From positions 1-14,961 of the forward strand of contig JAEYQX010000141.1 in NCBI GenBank assembly GCA_023409795.1: a DNA stretch of 14,961 bases, read 5' to 3'. The notes beneath the pieces were generated by a model. It worked only from the letters and a program-made list of their open reading frames with translations. It was not told the origin of the DNA and ran no database searches. Numbering within the stretch: the first letter of the stretch is position 1; every line of letters starts with the position of its first letter. Positions 7,556-14,961 of the stretch are shown piece after piece. The stretch is from Pseudomonadota bacterium. GTDB taxonomy: Bacteria; Pseudomonadota; Alphaproteobacteria; Caulobacterales; Caulobacteraceae. Position numbers and translations under genes: made by a program.

Positions 7556-8530
7556 CTAGCGCAGTTCCGGCAGGCGCTTGCGGATCGAGCCTGCCAGCCT
7601 GAGCCGCCGCTGTGCCAGGGACAGGGGCGGCCGCGACCGCACCCGCCGCTCGACGCCCTGGCCCCACAGACCTTGCATCGCCTGCAACAGCGCCGGATGA
7701 CGGTCATGCTGATGGACGATGGGGCTGGCGCTGCCGTCCGGGTTGCGGATCAGCGCGCCATCGAAATGCAGGTCGGAGGGCGCGATCAGGCCCAGGGTCG
7801 CCACCCGCCCGAAGTTCGCCAGCACCTCGGCCTCGATCAGGCCCAGATGCACCGCCAGATTGGCCGTCGCCTGGTCGGCCCCGAAGGCCCCGCCCACCTC
7901 CGAGCGGGGAATGGCCCCCAGCAGCAGGATCAGGCGGCAGAACCGGATCAGGGCCTCACGCTCGCCCATGACCGTGCCGACGCAGATGCAGGCCCGCTGG
8001 CCCATGGCCTCGGCCAGGTGCTCGCCGGCAATGGCGCGCAGGTGCTTCATGTTGAAGTCGTGGCCGTGCAGCGGGGTCTCGCACTCGGCAAAGACCTCCA
8101 GCGCGGCCGGCTCGGGCGCAAAGGGATCGCCCTGGAACACCACGTCGCGCACATCGGTCAGCAGCGCATGGCGCACCCAGGGCCGCTCGGCCAGCAACTG
8201 GCCAAAGCCGGCAAAGCGCGACACCACCGGATGGGGCTGCCAGCCGTCGATGGCCTGTGCCGATGCGGGTGCATCCAGCGCCTCGACCCCGTGCTCGGCC
8301 AGAAAGGCCCTCAACACCGGGTCGGGGTCCACGACCAGGGCGCAGGGCCCCTGGTAATGGGACCGCAGGGACCGGATGAACAGGGCGACGTCTGCGACGT
8401 CATAGCTGGTGGCATAGCCCAGCACGAGAGTCTGCCCGACCGCCGCAGTCAGCGAGGAGGCCCCCCTCTCGCCCGCGATCGCGGCGGCGAGCCAGCCCAG
8501 ATAGGCTGACTTCACCGCCGTTGATTTCAT
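7556..8530 (-). CDS. Glycosyltransferase-like protein of unknown specificity
   Basis: The 324-residue protein has no signal peptide. Residues 33-70 (QTLVLGYATSYDVADVALFI, then ALVVDPD) look like the first strands of a Rossmann-like nucleotide-sugar fold. HALLTDVRDVVFQGDPF (121-137) holds a D-x-R-D motif, as found in several nucleotide-diphospho-sugar transferase-like families where the acids bind metal and nucleotide. Further conserved-looking spots are GAFGADQATANLAVH (214-228) and IVHQHDRHP (271-279), the positions where such proteins carry a DQ pair and a late His. It may transfer a sugar in capsule, lipopolysaccharide or holdfast synthesis, but the donor and acceptor are unknown. Its ATG directly follows the carA stop (TAAATG), so translation is probably coupled to carA, although the two have no obvious metabolic link. 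The basic C-terminus (about 293-324) may associate with membrane. Confidence 0.6.
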   Translation of the reverse strand: MKSTAVKSAYLGWLAAAIAGERGASSLTAAVGQTLVLGYATSYDVADVALFIRSLRSHYQGPCALVVDPDPVLRAFLAEHGVEALDAPASAQAIDGWQPHPVVSRFAGFGQLLAERPWVRHALLTDVRDVVFQGDPFAPEPAALEVFAECETPLHGHDFNMKHLRAIAGEHLAEAMGQRACICVGTVMGEREALIRFCRLILLLGAIPRSEVGGAFGADQATANLAVHLGLIEAEVLANFGRVATLGLIAPSDLHFDGALIRNPDGSASPIVHQHDRHPALLQAMQGLWGQGVERRVRSRPPLSLAQRRLRLAGSIRKRLPELR

Positions 8531-9703
8531 TTATCCCCGCATGGATTCAGCAAAGCGGTTGAACAGATACAGGCTGTCCGTCGGCCCAGGCGAGGCCTCG
8601 GGGTGGTGCTGGACGCTGAAGACCGGCTTGCCGGTCAGGGCGATACCGCAGTTGGTGCCGTCGAACAGGCTGACGTGGGTTTCCTCGACGCCTTCGGGCA
8701 GGCTGGCCTGGTCCACGGCAAAGCCATGGTTCATCGACACGATCTCGACCTTGCCGGTGGTCAGGTCCTTGACCGGGTGGTTGGCCCCGTGGTGCCCCTG
8801 GTCCATCTTGATGGTCTTGGCCCCCAGGGCGATCGCCAGCATCTGGTGGCCCAGGCAGATGCCCATCAGGGGCTTGCCGCTGGCGACCAGCTTGCGGATT
8901 TCCGGCACGGCATATTCGCCGGTCGCGGCCGGGTCGCCCGGGCCGTTCGACAGGACCACGCCATCGGGATCCAGGGCCAGGACGTCCTCGGCCGTCGTCG
9001 TGGCCGGGACCACCGTGATCTTGCAGCCGGTCGAGGCCAGGGCGCGCAGGATGTTGCGCTTCACGCCATAGTCGATGACCACGACCTTCTTGTCGGTGGC
9101 GTCAACGCGCGGATAGCCGGCGGGCCATTCCCACACGCCCTCGTTCCAGTCGAAGGCCTGCAGGGTCGAGGCTTCCTTGGCCAGGTCCAGGCCCACCAGG
9201 CCGGTCCATTCGCGCGCCTGGGCCACCAGGGCGTCCAGGTCGAACTCGCCGTTCGGGTTGTGGGCGATCACGGCATGGGGCGCGCCCTTGTCGCGGATCA
9301 GCTGGGTCAGCTGGCGGGTATCGATCCCGGCCAGACCCACCACGCCGCGGCGCTTCATCCAGGCATCCAGGTCACCGCCCTGTCCTTCGGCCGCGCGCCA
9401 GTTGGCCGGATCGGTCGGCACGTCGCGGAAGATGGCCCCGCGCGCCGAGGTGCCGGCCCCCTCGCCCACCTGCTCCACGTCCTCGACGTTCACGCCGACA
9501 TTGCCGACGTGCGGGAAGGTGAAGGCCAGGATCTGGCTCATGTAGGAGGGATCGGTCAGGATTTCCTGATAGCCCGTCATGGCGGTGTTGAAGACCACCT
9601 CACCAAGGGCGGAACCGACAGCGCCAACGCCCACCCCTTGCAGGATGGTGCCATCAGCGAGCGCAAGGACTCCGGTCGCGCCGGACAAAATCTGGGTCGT
9701 CAT
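8531..9703 (-). CDS. carA: Carbamoyl-phosphate synthase small subunit CarA
   Basis: The 390-residue product is the glutaminase subunit that passes ammonia to CarB to make carbamoyl phosphate for arginine and pyrimidine synthesis. The N-terminal CPSase domain includes GEVVFNTAMTGYQEILTDPS (34-53) and FPHVGNVGVN. The class I amidotransferase domain starts near KVVVIDYGVKRNILR (206-220) and has the nucleophile Cys283 in MGICLGHQMLAIALG, with the His367/Glu369 pair in VQHHPEASPGP. Length is typical. The ATG at 9703-9701 is chosen because AGGAG lies 8 bases before it; a TTG at 9721 would extend it by six residues with no ribosome site. carB is not in the window. It is the middle of three minus-strand genes, 69 bases after the permease and abutting the glycosyltransferase-like gene. 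Confidence 0.97.
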   Translation of the reverse strand: MTTQILSGATGVLALADGTILQGVGVGAVGSALGEVVFNTAMTGYQEILTDPSYMSQILAFTFPHVGNVGVNVEDVEQVGEGAGTSARGAIFRDVPTDPANWRAAEGQGGDLDAWMKRRGVVGLAGIDTRQLTQLIRDKGAPHAVIAHNPNGEFDLDALVAQAREWTGLVGLDLAKEASTLQAFDWNEGVWEWPAGYPRVDATDKKVVVIDYGVKRNILRALASTGCKITVVPATTTAEDVLALDPDGVVLSNGPGDPAATGEYAVPEIRKLVASGKPLMGICLGHQMLAIALGAKTIKMDQGHHGANHPVKDLTTGKVEIVSMNHGFAVDQASLPEGVEETHVSLFDGTNCGIALTGKPVFSVQHHPEASPGPTDSLYLFNRFAESMRG

Positions 9704-9747
9704 AGCGCGGGCTCCTAGCAATCAAAATGGGCAGACAAACGGCGGGG

Positions 9748-9776
9748 TAACTACGGACATGTCATGGCCGGGTCAA
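9748..9776 (-). promoter_or_regulatory. Weak candidate promoter for carA
   Basis: On the minus strand TTGACC (9776-9771) matches five of six -35 bases and overlaps the permease stop; 17 bases later is a poor -10, TAGTTA (9753-9748). It would start transcription about 35-40 bases before the carA ATG, giving carA expression independent of the permease. The weak -10 makes this tentative. Confidence 0.25.
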
Positions 9777-11071
9777 CGGGTGGCGTGTCGTCGACCCACC
9801 CAGAGCCAGGCCAGGCTGGTCAGGACAAAGAAGCCGAGGCTGGGCAGGACATAGCCCCCGGCCGCCGCCACCACGGCAAAGGCCGAGAAGACGAGGCCGA
9901 AAATTCCCAGCAGCCGCCAGCCCCAGCTGCGCGCCACCTTCAGCAGCGACAGCGAGCAGACCGCATAAAGGCACAGGGTCAGGACCGAGGTCACGCCGAT
10001 CAGCATCTCGAACTGCTTGCCCAGGCTGGGCTGGACGCTGACCAGCAGCAGCAGGCTCATCAGCAGGCCCATCAGCAGCGGATTGGTCCAGGGCGTCTTG
10101 CCGGCCTCGGCACCGCCGAACCAGCGCGGCAGCCAGCCCCGCTCGGCCGCCGCACGCGCCGTCTCGCCCCCGGTCATGGTCCATCCGACGATGGTGCCGC
10201 TGGTCTTGATCACGGCGCAGGCGGCCACCAGCCCGGCGACGGAGGCTCCCATGACCCGGGCGACCAGGTCGGCGAAGGGGCTGGTCGATTCCGCCAGGAC
10301 CCCGGCCGGAATGACGCCAAAGACCGCCACGCAGGCGGCGACATAGACCACAAAGGCCAGCAGCACGCCGACCACCGAGGCCAGGCCGACGTCACGGCCG
10401 GGGTTCTTTACCCGCCCCGACAGGACCGCCGCGCTTTCGACGCCCAGGAAGGCCCAGAAGATGATGGCCAGGGAGGCCGGAACCGTGCGGATCAGGGGCT
10501 CGCCCGCCGGGCTCCAGCTGGCGGCAAAGATGCGGCCGTCAAAGGCCACGGCCCCGGCGATGATCGCCAGGATGATCGGCACCAGGCCCATGACCAGGCT
10601 CAGCGCCCCGAACCGCGCGGCCGAGCGGGTGCCCAGCGCATAGATGCCGGTGGTGATCCACAAAAGCACCAGATTGGCCAGGCCGCCCCACAGCGGCTGC
10701 TTCAGCACCGGAAAGAAGAAGGCCAGGTAGCCGACCGCCGCCACCGCCACGGCCACATTGCCGACAACGCAGGCCGCCCAGTAGAACAGCCCTGCCTGAT
10801 AGCCCAGGAACCGCCCCAGGCCCTGGGAGGCGAAATCGGCCAGGCCATCGGCGCGCGGCATCAGGCGGCCCAGCCCCCCGAACACCAGGGCCAGGGTCAC
10901 CGCCCCTGCCCCGCAGACCAGCCAGCCGATCAGGCTGGAGCTGCCGGTCGGGGCCAGGGTCACTGGCAGGAGATAGACCCCCGATCCGATCATGTTGCCC
11001 GCCACGACCAGGGCCGCCAGGCCCCAGCCGATCCGGCGCGGTTGCTGTTGCAGGATGTCGATCTGGCTCAT
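9773..11071 (-). CDS. APC-superfamily amino acid/polyamine permease or antiporter
   Basis: The 432-residue protein is almost wholly hydrophobic, with about 12 membrane segments. It begins with a short cytoplasmic tail and then GWGLAALVVAGNMIGSGVYL (about 15-34). The G-x-G-like unwound first helix here (GNMIGSGVYLLP) is the substrate site of APC transporters such as the arginine/agmatine exchanger AdiC. The segment SLAIIFWAFLGVESAAVLSG (about 205-225) corresponds to the sixth helix with its substrate-gating aromatic, and FGVIPAGVL to the region after helix seven. This places it in the basic amino acid/polyamine antiporter group; which amino acid it moves is not decided. Its position just upstream of carA hints at arginine or ornithine metabolism, an inference only. 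The start at 11071 lacks a clear ribosome site. It is divergent from the HAD gene. Confidence 0.85.
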   Translation of the reverse strand: MSQIDILQQQPRRIGWGLAALVVAGNMIGSGVYLLPVTLAPTGSSSLIGWLVCGAGAVTLALVFGGLGRLMPRADGLADFASQGLGRFLGYQAGLFYWAACVVGNVAVAVAAVGYLAFFFPVLKQPLWGGLANLVLLWITTGIYALGTRSAARFGALSLVMGLVPIILAIIAGAVAFDGRIFAASWSPAGEPLIRTVPASLAIIFWAFLGVESAAVLSGRVKNPGRDVGLASVVGVLLAFVVYVAACVAVFGVIPAGVLAESTSPFADLVARVMGASVAGLVAACAVIKTSGTIVGWTMTGGETARAAAERGWLPRWFGGAEAGKTPWTNPLLMGLLMSLLLLVSVQPSLGKQFEMLIGVTSVLTLCLYAVCSLSLLKVARSWGWRLLGIFGLVFSAFAVVAAAGGYVLPSLGFFVLTSLAWLWVGRRHATR

Positions 11072-11155
11072 GGCTGCGGCATAGACTCAAACGACGCGGT
11101 CGTCGCCCACAGAATGAAGGGATGCTATGCCCGCCCCTCCGACGGAGCCCTGCAC
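11072..11155. promoter_or_regulatory. Divergent promoter region of permease and HAD gene
   Basis: This 84-base gap must hold both promoters. It contains an inverted repeat ACGAC-GCG-GTCGT (11091-11103) and a GANTC site, GACTC (11084-11088), which CcrM would methylate if present. The HAD gene has CGGAG (11143-11147) eight bases before its ATG. I see no convincing -10/-35 pair. Confidence 0.35.
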
Positions 11156-11854
11156 ATGACCATCACGACCATTGGCCTCGATGCCGACGACACCCTCTGG
11201 CACAATGAGACCATCTTCCGGCTGAGCCAGAAACGGTTCGCCGAGCTGCTGGGCGACCACGCCGACGAGCCGGTGATGATGGAGCGCCTGGCCGAGGTCG
11301 AGCGGCGCAATCTTCGCCTCTATGGCTATGGCATCAAGGGCTTCACCCTGTCGATGCTGGAGACCGCCATGGAGCTGTGCGACGGCGAGGCCCCGCCCCA
11401 TATCGTGCGTGAGATCCTGGCCGCCGGTCGTGAGATGCTGGTCCACCCGGTCGAGACCCTGCCCGGCGTCGACGAGGTCCTGGCCGAGCTTGTCGAGCAA
11501 TATCGCCTGGTCCTGATCACCAAGGGCGACCTGATGGACCAGGAACGCAAGCTGGCAGCCTCGGGCCTGGGCGAGCTGTTCGCGGCGGTGGAGATCGTCT
11601 CGGAGAAGGACCGCGGCACCTATCACCGCGTGTTCCAGCGCCACGGCTCGGGCGCAGCCGAGGCGGTGATGGCCGGCAACTCGATGCGCTCGGACGTCCT
11701 GCCCGCCCTCGAGGCAGGGGCCTATGCCTGCCACATTCCCTACGAAATCACCTGGGCCCATGAACTGGCCGACGCCCCCGAGAACCACCCGCGTTATGTA
11801 GGCCTGTCAAAGATTTCGGAACTGCCGGACTGGATCCGAACGATCACCAAATAA
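11156..11854 (+). CDS. HAD-superfamily hydrolase (YjjG-like)
   Basis: The 232-residue protein carries GLDADDTLWHNE (nucleophile Asp9, acid/base Asp11), LITKGD (motif II Thr122), VSEKD (motif III Lys151) and MAGNSMRSDVLPALEAG (motif IV, Asp180). The DADDTLW form of motif I and the all-helical cap (about 15-100) resemble HAD enzymes that act on nucleoside monophosphates or other small phosphates; the substrate is not known. The start at 11156 has CGGAG eight bases upstream. The frame is open far upstream through the antisense of the permease, but only from 11156 does it look like protein of this family. It is not related closely to the HAD gene beside rpoD, which has a different motif I context. 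Confidence 0.88.
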   Translation: MTITTIGLDADDTLWHNETIFRLSQKRFAELLGDHADEPVMMERLAEVERRNLRLYGYGIKGFTLSMLETAMELCDGEAPPHIVREILAAGREMLVHPVETLPGVDEVLAELVEQYRLVLITKGDLMDQERKLAASGLGELFAAVEIVSEKDRGTYHRVFQRHGSGAAEAVMAGNSMRSDVLPALEAGAYACHIPYEITWAHELADAPENHPRYVGLSKISELPDWIRTITK

Positions 11855-12068
11855 AACGTCGATACAAAACAGTATTAGCTAAATACCTGCGTATTACGGG
11901 CTCGATCAGAACACATTGCAGTCATTATCTGTACATTTATGTAACATTCACGCAACAAACTCTCATCTTTGAGCCCGATATACCCAACCACGTTTAAGCC
12001 GCACTTGACCGTCGGGCGCATGATTTTGCCTCTGAGGACCCTGTAGGTATTCCCAAAGGATCATGTTC
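11855..12068. other. AT-richer spacer upstream of the TonB-dependent receptor
   Basis: This 214-base stretch is markedly AT-richer than its flanks. It contains overlapping GTATT/AATAC inverted pairs near 11872-11895, TACAT-TT-ATGTA (11932-11943), and a long-range pair CGGGCTC (11897-11903)/GAGCCCG (11971-11977) that would enclose about 67 bases. It ends with AAGGA (12056-12060), the receptor's ribosome site. It probably holds the end of the HAD transcript and the receptor promoter and leader. No small gene is supported. Confidence 0.6.
11994..12010 (+). promoter_or_regulatory. CtrA-like box overlapping a -35-like element
   Basis: TTAA-GCCGCAC-TTGAC (11994-12009) matches the CtrA consensus TTAA-N7-TTAAC at 8 of 9 bases, and its right half is also the -35-like TTGACC (12005-12010). 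CtrA boxes over the -35 are known at CtrA-activated Caulobacter promoters. I find no good -10 downstream, which weakens the call. Confidence 0.25.
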
Positions 12069-14961
12069 ATGCGTTTCAACCGCTCCCACCTGCTGGCGAG
12101 TTCCATCCTGGCCAGCACCCTGGTGGCGACGACCGCCCTGGCCCAGGAGGCCCAGGAAGCTCCGGCCCAGGACACCCCGGCTGCCGCAGCAGCGTCGGAA
12201 GAAGCCTCCCAGCTTGATGAGATCGTGGTCACCGGCTCGCGCCTGCGCCGCAACGCCGCCAACGCCCCGACCCCGCTGATCCAGGTCACCCAGGAAGAGA
12301 TCCTGTCCTCGGGCCAGACCAGCCTGATCGACCAGCTGGCCACCATCCCGGCCCTGCAAAACTCGACCGTGCCGTCGGACACGACCGGTTCGAGCCTGAA
12401 CGCCGGCGGCCTGTCGCTGGCCAACCTGCGCTCGCTGGGCTCCAACCGCACCCTGACCCTGGTGGACGGCAAGCGTCACGTCGGCTCGTCGGGCGGTTCG
12501 CTGTCGGTTGACGTTGACTCGGTCCCGCGCCTGCTGATCCAGAACGTCGAGATCATCACCGGCGGTGCCTCGTCGGTCTATGGCGCCGACGCCGTCTCGG
12601 GCGTGCTGAACTTCATCCTCAAGAAGGATTTCGAAGGCGTCGAGCTTGATGCCAACTACGGCCAGATCAACGACAACGGCGAAGCCACCCGCCGCGTCTC
12701 GGCCCTGGTCGGCAAGAACTTCCTCGACGGTCGCCTGAACCTGTATGGCCACGCCGAATGGGAAAAGATCGACAACGTCGATTCCATGGACATCGACTGG
12801 ATCGCCCGCGGCCCGGCCCGCCTGAGCGTTGATGCCGACCCGACCAACGCCCCCTATGACGGCCTGCTGGACGCCGAGCTGTTCACCGGCCTGAACCGCC
12901 TGGACATCCTGCCGTGGGGCCAGACCACCCTGGCCAACATCCAGCGTCCCAGCGACCTGACCAACCCGAACATCCCGTACCAGAACTGCTTCCCGGGCGG
13001 CAGCTTCTGCTATGCGATGAACTGCTACGGCATCATGCCGGGCAAGACCTTCGTCTTTGACGGCACCACGGCCCGTGAGGCCGACTTCGGCGATCGCGTC
13101 GGCGCGGTCGGCATCAACCGCCCCTACAACGTCGGCGGCGACGGCATGCCGCTGGGCGAGGTTGCCGGCTACAGCCGCATCCCCGCCTCGGAATCGCAGC
13201 GCTACCAGGTCGGTGCCAGCTTCGACGTCACCGACAGCATCCGCCTGACGGCCTCGGCGAAGTACATCACCGAAGAAACCTTCATGCGTGGCCAGCCGAC
13301 CTTCTTCGACGTCGACCTGGACAACACCTCCTACGCCGCCAACGCCACCAACTCGATCTGGGGCACCTCGGCCTTCGACCTGCGCTGGGATGATAACGCC
13401 TTCCTGCCGCAGAACCTGAAGGATGCGATCGCCAACAACCGCGTCGACATCTATTCGGCCCCGACCGCGACCTCGCCGGGCCAGCTGATCGAAAGCCGCG
13501 CCCTGCCGATCGCCCGCCACAGCTTCTTTGGCCCCGAGCGTTCGCAAAAGAACACCCGCGACCTGCAGCAATACAGCCTGGGCCTGGACGGCTATTACGG
13601 TGACCTGGCCTTCTTCAAGGACGTGAAGTGGGACATCGGCTACAACTACGGCAAGGCTGAGATCGAGAACCTGGAACGCGGCGTGGACAGCCAGCGCATG
13701 GCCCTGGCGGCCGATGCCGTGGTCGACACTGCCGGTATCCTGGGCACGCCGGGCGGCATCGTCTGCCGTTCGACCCTGCTGAACGCCCAGGGCCTGGCTG
13801 CGGCCGACCTGGTGCGCGGCGGCGACCTGGCCGACACCGAATACGGCCGCCAGTCCCTGGCCCAGTGCGCCCCGCTGAACATCTTCGGCGCTGGCAACCA
13901 GTCGGCCGAGGCCATGGAATACGTCGACGCCTTCGTCCGCGTCCACGACATCAACGAACAGCACCAGGCCATCGCTTCGATGTCCAGCGAGCTGTGGGAC
14001 TTCTGGGGTGCCGGCAACATCGGCCTGGCCCTGGGCTCTGAATGGCGCAAGGAAACCACCTCGGGCATCGGCCGCTCGGCCTCGGCCGGCGACCGCCTGC
14101 TGTTCCTGAACACCGGTGCCGACTTCCCCGAAGTCAGCTACGAGTCCAAAGAGCTGTTCGGCGAGCTGTCCGTGCCGCTGTTCCGCGACAGCAAGCTGGG
14201 TGAATATGCCGAACTGTCGGGCTCCTACCGCTGGGCCGACTACACCACCGTGGGCAATGTCGACGTCTATGGCGTGAACCTGGTTTACCGCCCGATCCGC
14301 GACATCACCTTCAAGACCAGCTTCAACACCTCGGTGCGCGTGCCGAACCTGGACGAGAACTACTCGCCCTACGGCCAGACCTTCGCCAACAACTTCGCTG
14401 ACCCCTGCGCCACGACCAACATCGCGGCCCTGGACGATCAGGAAATCAAGGCCAACCGCATCAAGAACTGCTCGGCCCTGGCGGCCCAGCAGGGCCTGGA
14501 CTTCGACTTCGCCGGCGAAACCGCCACCAACACCGACGACTTCAACCCGAACTACACCTCGGGCCTGGCTGGCGTCTCGGGTGGCAACCCCAACCTGCGT
14601 CCTGAAGAGTCGGAATCCTTCACCTTCTCGACGGTGATCCAGCCGCGCGTCATCCCGGGCCTGACCCTGTCGCTCGACTACTACGAGATCCGCATCGACC
14701 AGGTGATCGCCTCGGTCTCGGTTCCGACCATTGCCGCCAACTGCGTCAGCGGCGCCGAGCTGAACATGGATGCCTGCGGCTCGATCTTCCGCAACAACCC
14801 GGACATTCCGTTCGGCGTTGGTGCCCCGTCGGGCGATCCGATCGGCGGCTTCATCCAGAGCGCCTTCAACTATGCCGCCCTGGAAACCCGCGGCCTGGAC
14901 TTCGGCGCGGCCTATTCGTGGGACATGCTGGACTATGGCAAGAACTGGGGTCGCTTCGACT
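12069..14961 (+). CDS. TonB-dependent receptor (3' end outside window)
   Basis: The frame is open from the start to the window end, 964 codons and part of another. A signal peptide (MRFNRSHLLASSILASTLVA, then TTALA) should be cut after Ala25. A short Ala/Glu/Gln linker leads to a TonB-box-like DEIVVTGSR (50-58). The plug domain has LRSLGSNRTLTLVDGKRHV (120-138) and IQNVEIITGGASSVYGADAV (157-176). The beta-barrel follows; SVRVPNLDENYSPYG and GNPNLRPEESESFTFS are the usual late-barrel blocks. Paired cysteines in the barrel (for example VCRS/AQCAP, DPCATT/KNCSA, ANCVSG/MDACGS) suggest disulphides in surface loops. It should import a siderophore, sugar or other nutrient across the outer membrane with TonB-ExbBD; the ligand is unknown. 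The ATG at 12069 is preferred because AAGGA is eight bases away; the ATG at 12063 is too close to it. Relatives are about 950-1050 residues, so little is missing. Codon use is strongly biased, as in highly expressed genes. Confidence 0.93.
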   Translation, partial: MRFNRSHLLASSILASTLVATTALAQEAQEAPAQDTPAAAAASEEASQLDEIVVTGSRLRRNAANAPTPLIQVTQEEILSSGQTSLIDQLATIPALQNSTVPSDTTGSSLNAGGLSLANLRSLGSNRTLTLVDGKRHVGSSGGSLSVDVDSVPRLLIQNVEIITGGASSVYGADAVSGVLNFILKKDFEGVELDANYGQINDNGEATRRVSALVGKNFLDGRLNLYGHAEWEKIDNVDSMDIDWIARGPARLSVDADPTNAPYDGLLDAELFTGLNRLDILPWGQTTLANIQRPSDLTNPNIPYQNCFPGGSFCYAMNCYGIMPGKTFVFDGTTAREADFGDRVGAVGINRPYNVGGDGMPLGEVAGYSRIPASESQRYQVGASFDVTDSIRLTASAKYITEETFMRGQPTFFDVDLDNTSYAANATNSIWGTSAFDLRWDDNAFLPQNLKDAIANNRVDIYSAPTATSPGQLIESRALPIARHSFFGPERSQKNTRDLQQYSLGLDGYYGDLAFFKDVKWDIGYNYGKAEIENLERGVDSQRMALAADAVVDTAGILGTPGGIVCRSTLLNAQGLAAADLVRGGDLADTEYGRQSLAQCAPLNIFGAGNQSAEAMEYVDAFVRVHDINEQHQAIASMSSELWDFWGAGNIGLALGSEWRKETTSGIGRSASAGDRLLFLNTGADFPEVSYESKELFGELSVPLFRDSKLGEYAELSGSYRWADYTTVGNVDVYGVNLVYRPIRDITFKTSFNTSVRVPNLDENYSPYGQTFANNFADPCATTNIAALDDQEIKANRIKNCSALAAQQGLDFDFAGETATNTDDFNPNYTSGLAGVSGGNPNLRPEESESFTFSTVIQPRVIPGLTLSLDYYEIRIDQVIASVSVPTIAANCVSGAELNMDACGSIFRNNPDIPFGVGAPSGDPIGGFIQSAFNYAALETRGLDFGAAYSWDMLDYGKNWGRFD

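Noticed and set aside
9764..11155. Long upstream in-frame extension of the plus-strand HAD gene
   Set aside because: This part is antisense to the permease and reads as Gln/His/Arg/Gly-rich low-complexity sequence. The HAD fold and a good ribosome site begin at 11156.
11994..13964. 656-codon minus-strand frame opposite the TonB-dependent receptor
   Set aside because: Shadow frame, Val/Asp/Gly-rich; the plus strand carries an unmistakable signal peptide, TonB box and plug domain.

Overview
The window is high-GC, densely packed bacterial DNA. It most likely comes from an alphaproteobacterium of the Caulobacterales (Brevundimonas- or Caulobacter-like). The reasons are a DnaG whose N-terminal CHC2 region reads SPFSKEK/HDFSSGKHGD instead of carrying zinc ligands, a 642-residue RpoD with an acidic linker, a large TonB-dependent receptor, and promoter-like sites resembling the Caulobacter housekeeping and CtrA motifs. 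The genus is inferred from gene content; no search was run.

Left end (1-2362): the 3' end of a flagellar rod-like gene meets, convergently, an HxlR-family regulator with a C-terminal SCP2-like domain. That regulator is interrupted by a single in-frame amber codon just after its DNA-binding domain. Divergent from it is a compact three-gene unit: a COG3607-like VOC protein, a PhnB-like VOC protein and a DUF1428/YbaA-like protein. Two similar 15-bp half-palindromes, 21 bp apart, sit at the regulator start and are candidate operators. The unit looks like a small-molecule or electrophile-response module, with substrate unknown.

Centre (2353-6929, all minus strand): dnaG, rpoD and a HAD phosphatase run in the same direction. 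dnaG-rpoD is the classic macromolecular-synthesis pair. A two-tier perfect inverted repeat lies between rpoD and the HAD gene, its outer arm adjoining the HAD ribosome binding site.

6930-7267 is the longest non-coding stretch. It holds a strong bulged hairpin, a DnaA-box-like 9-mer, a CtrA-like box overlapping a Caulobacter-type promoter, and a palindrome in the predicted leader of a small basic protein gene (7268-7534).

Right part (7556-14961): an APC-family permease, carA and an unfamiliar glycosyltransferase-like gene lie in line on the minus strand; the carA stop and the glycosyltransferase start abut (TAAATG). Divergent from the permease is a second HAD phosphatase. After a 214-bp AT-richer spacer, a TonB-dependent receptor begins and runs off the right end, lacking only the end of its barrel.

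I see no CRISPR array, tRNA, rRNA, insertion sequence, integrase or obvious defence island. Most of the window is ordinary core chromosome. The best leads are the amber-interrupted regulator with its putative operators, the structured rpoD-HAD junction, and the regulatory-looking 7.0-7.27 kb gap.
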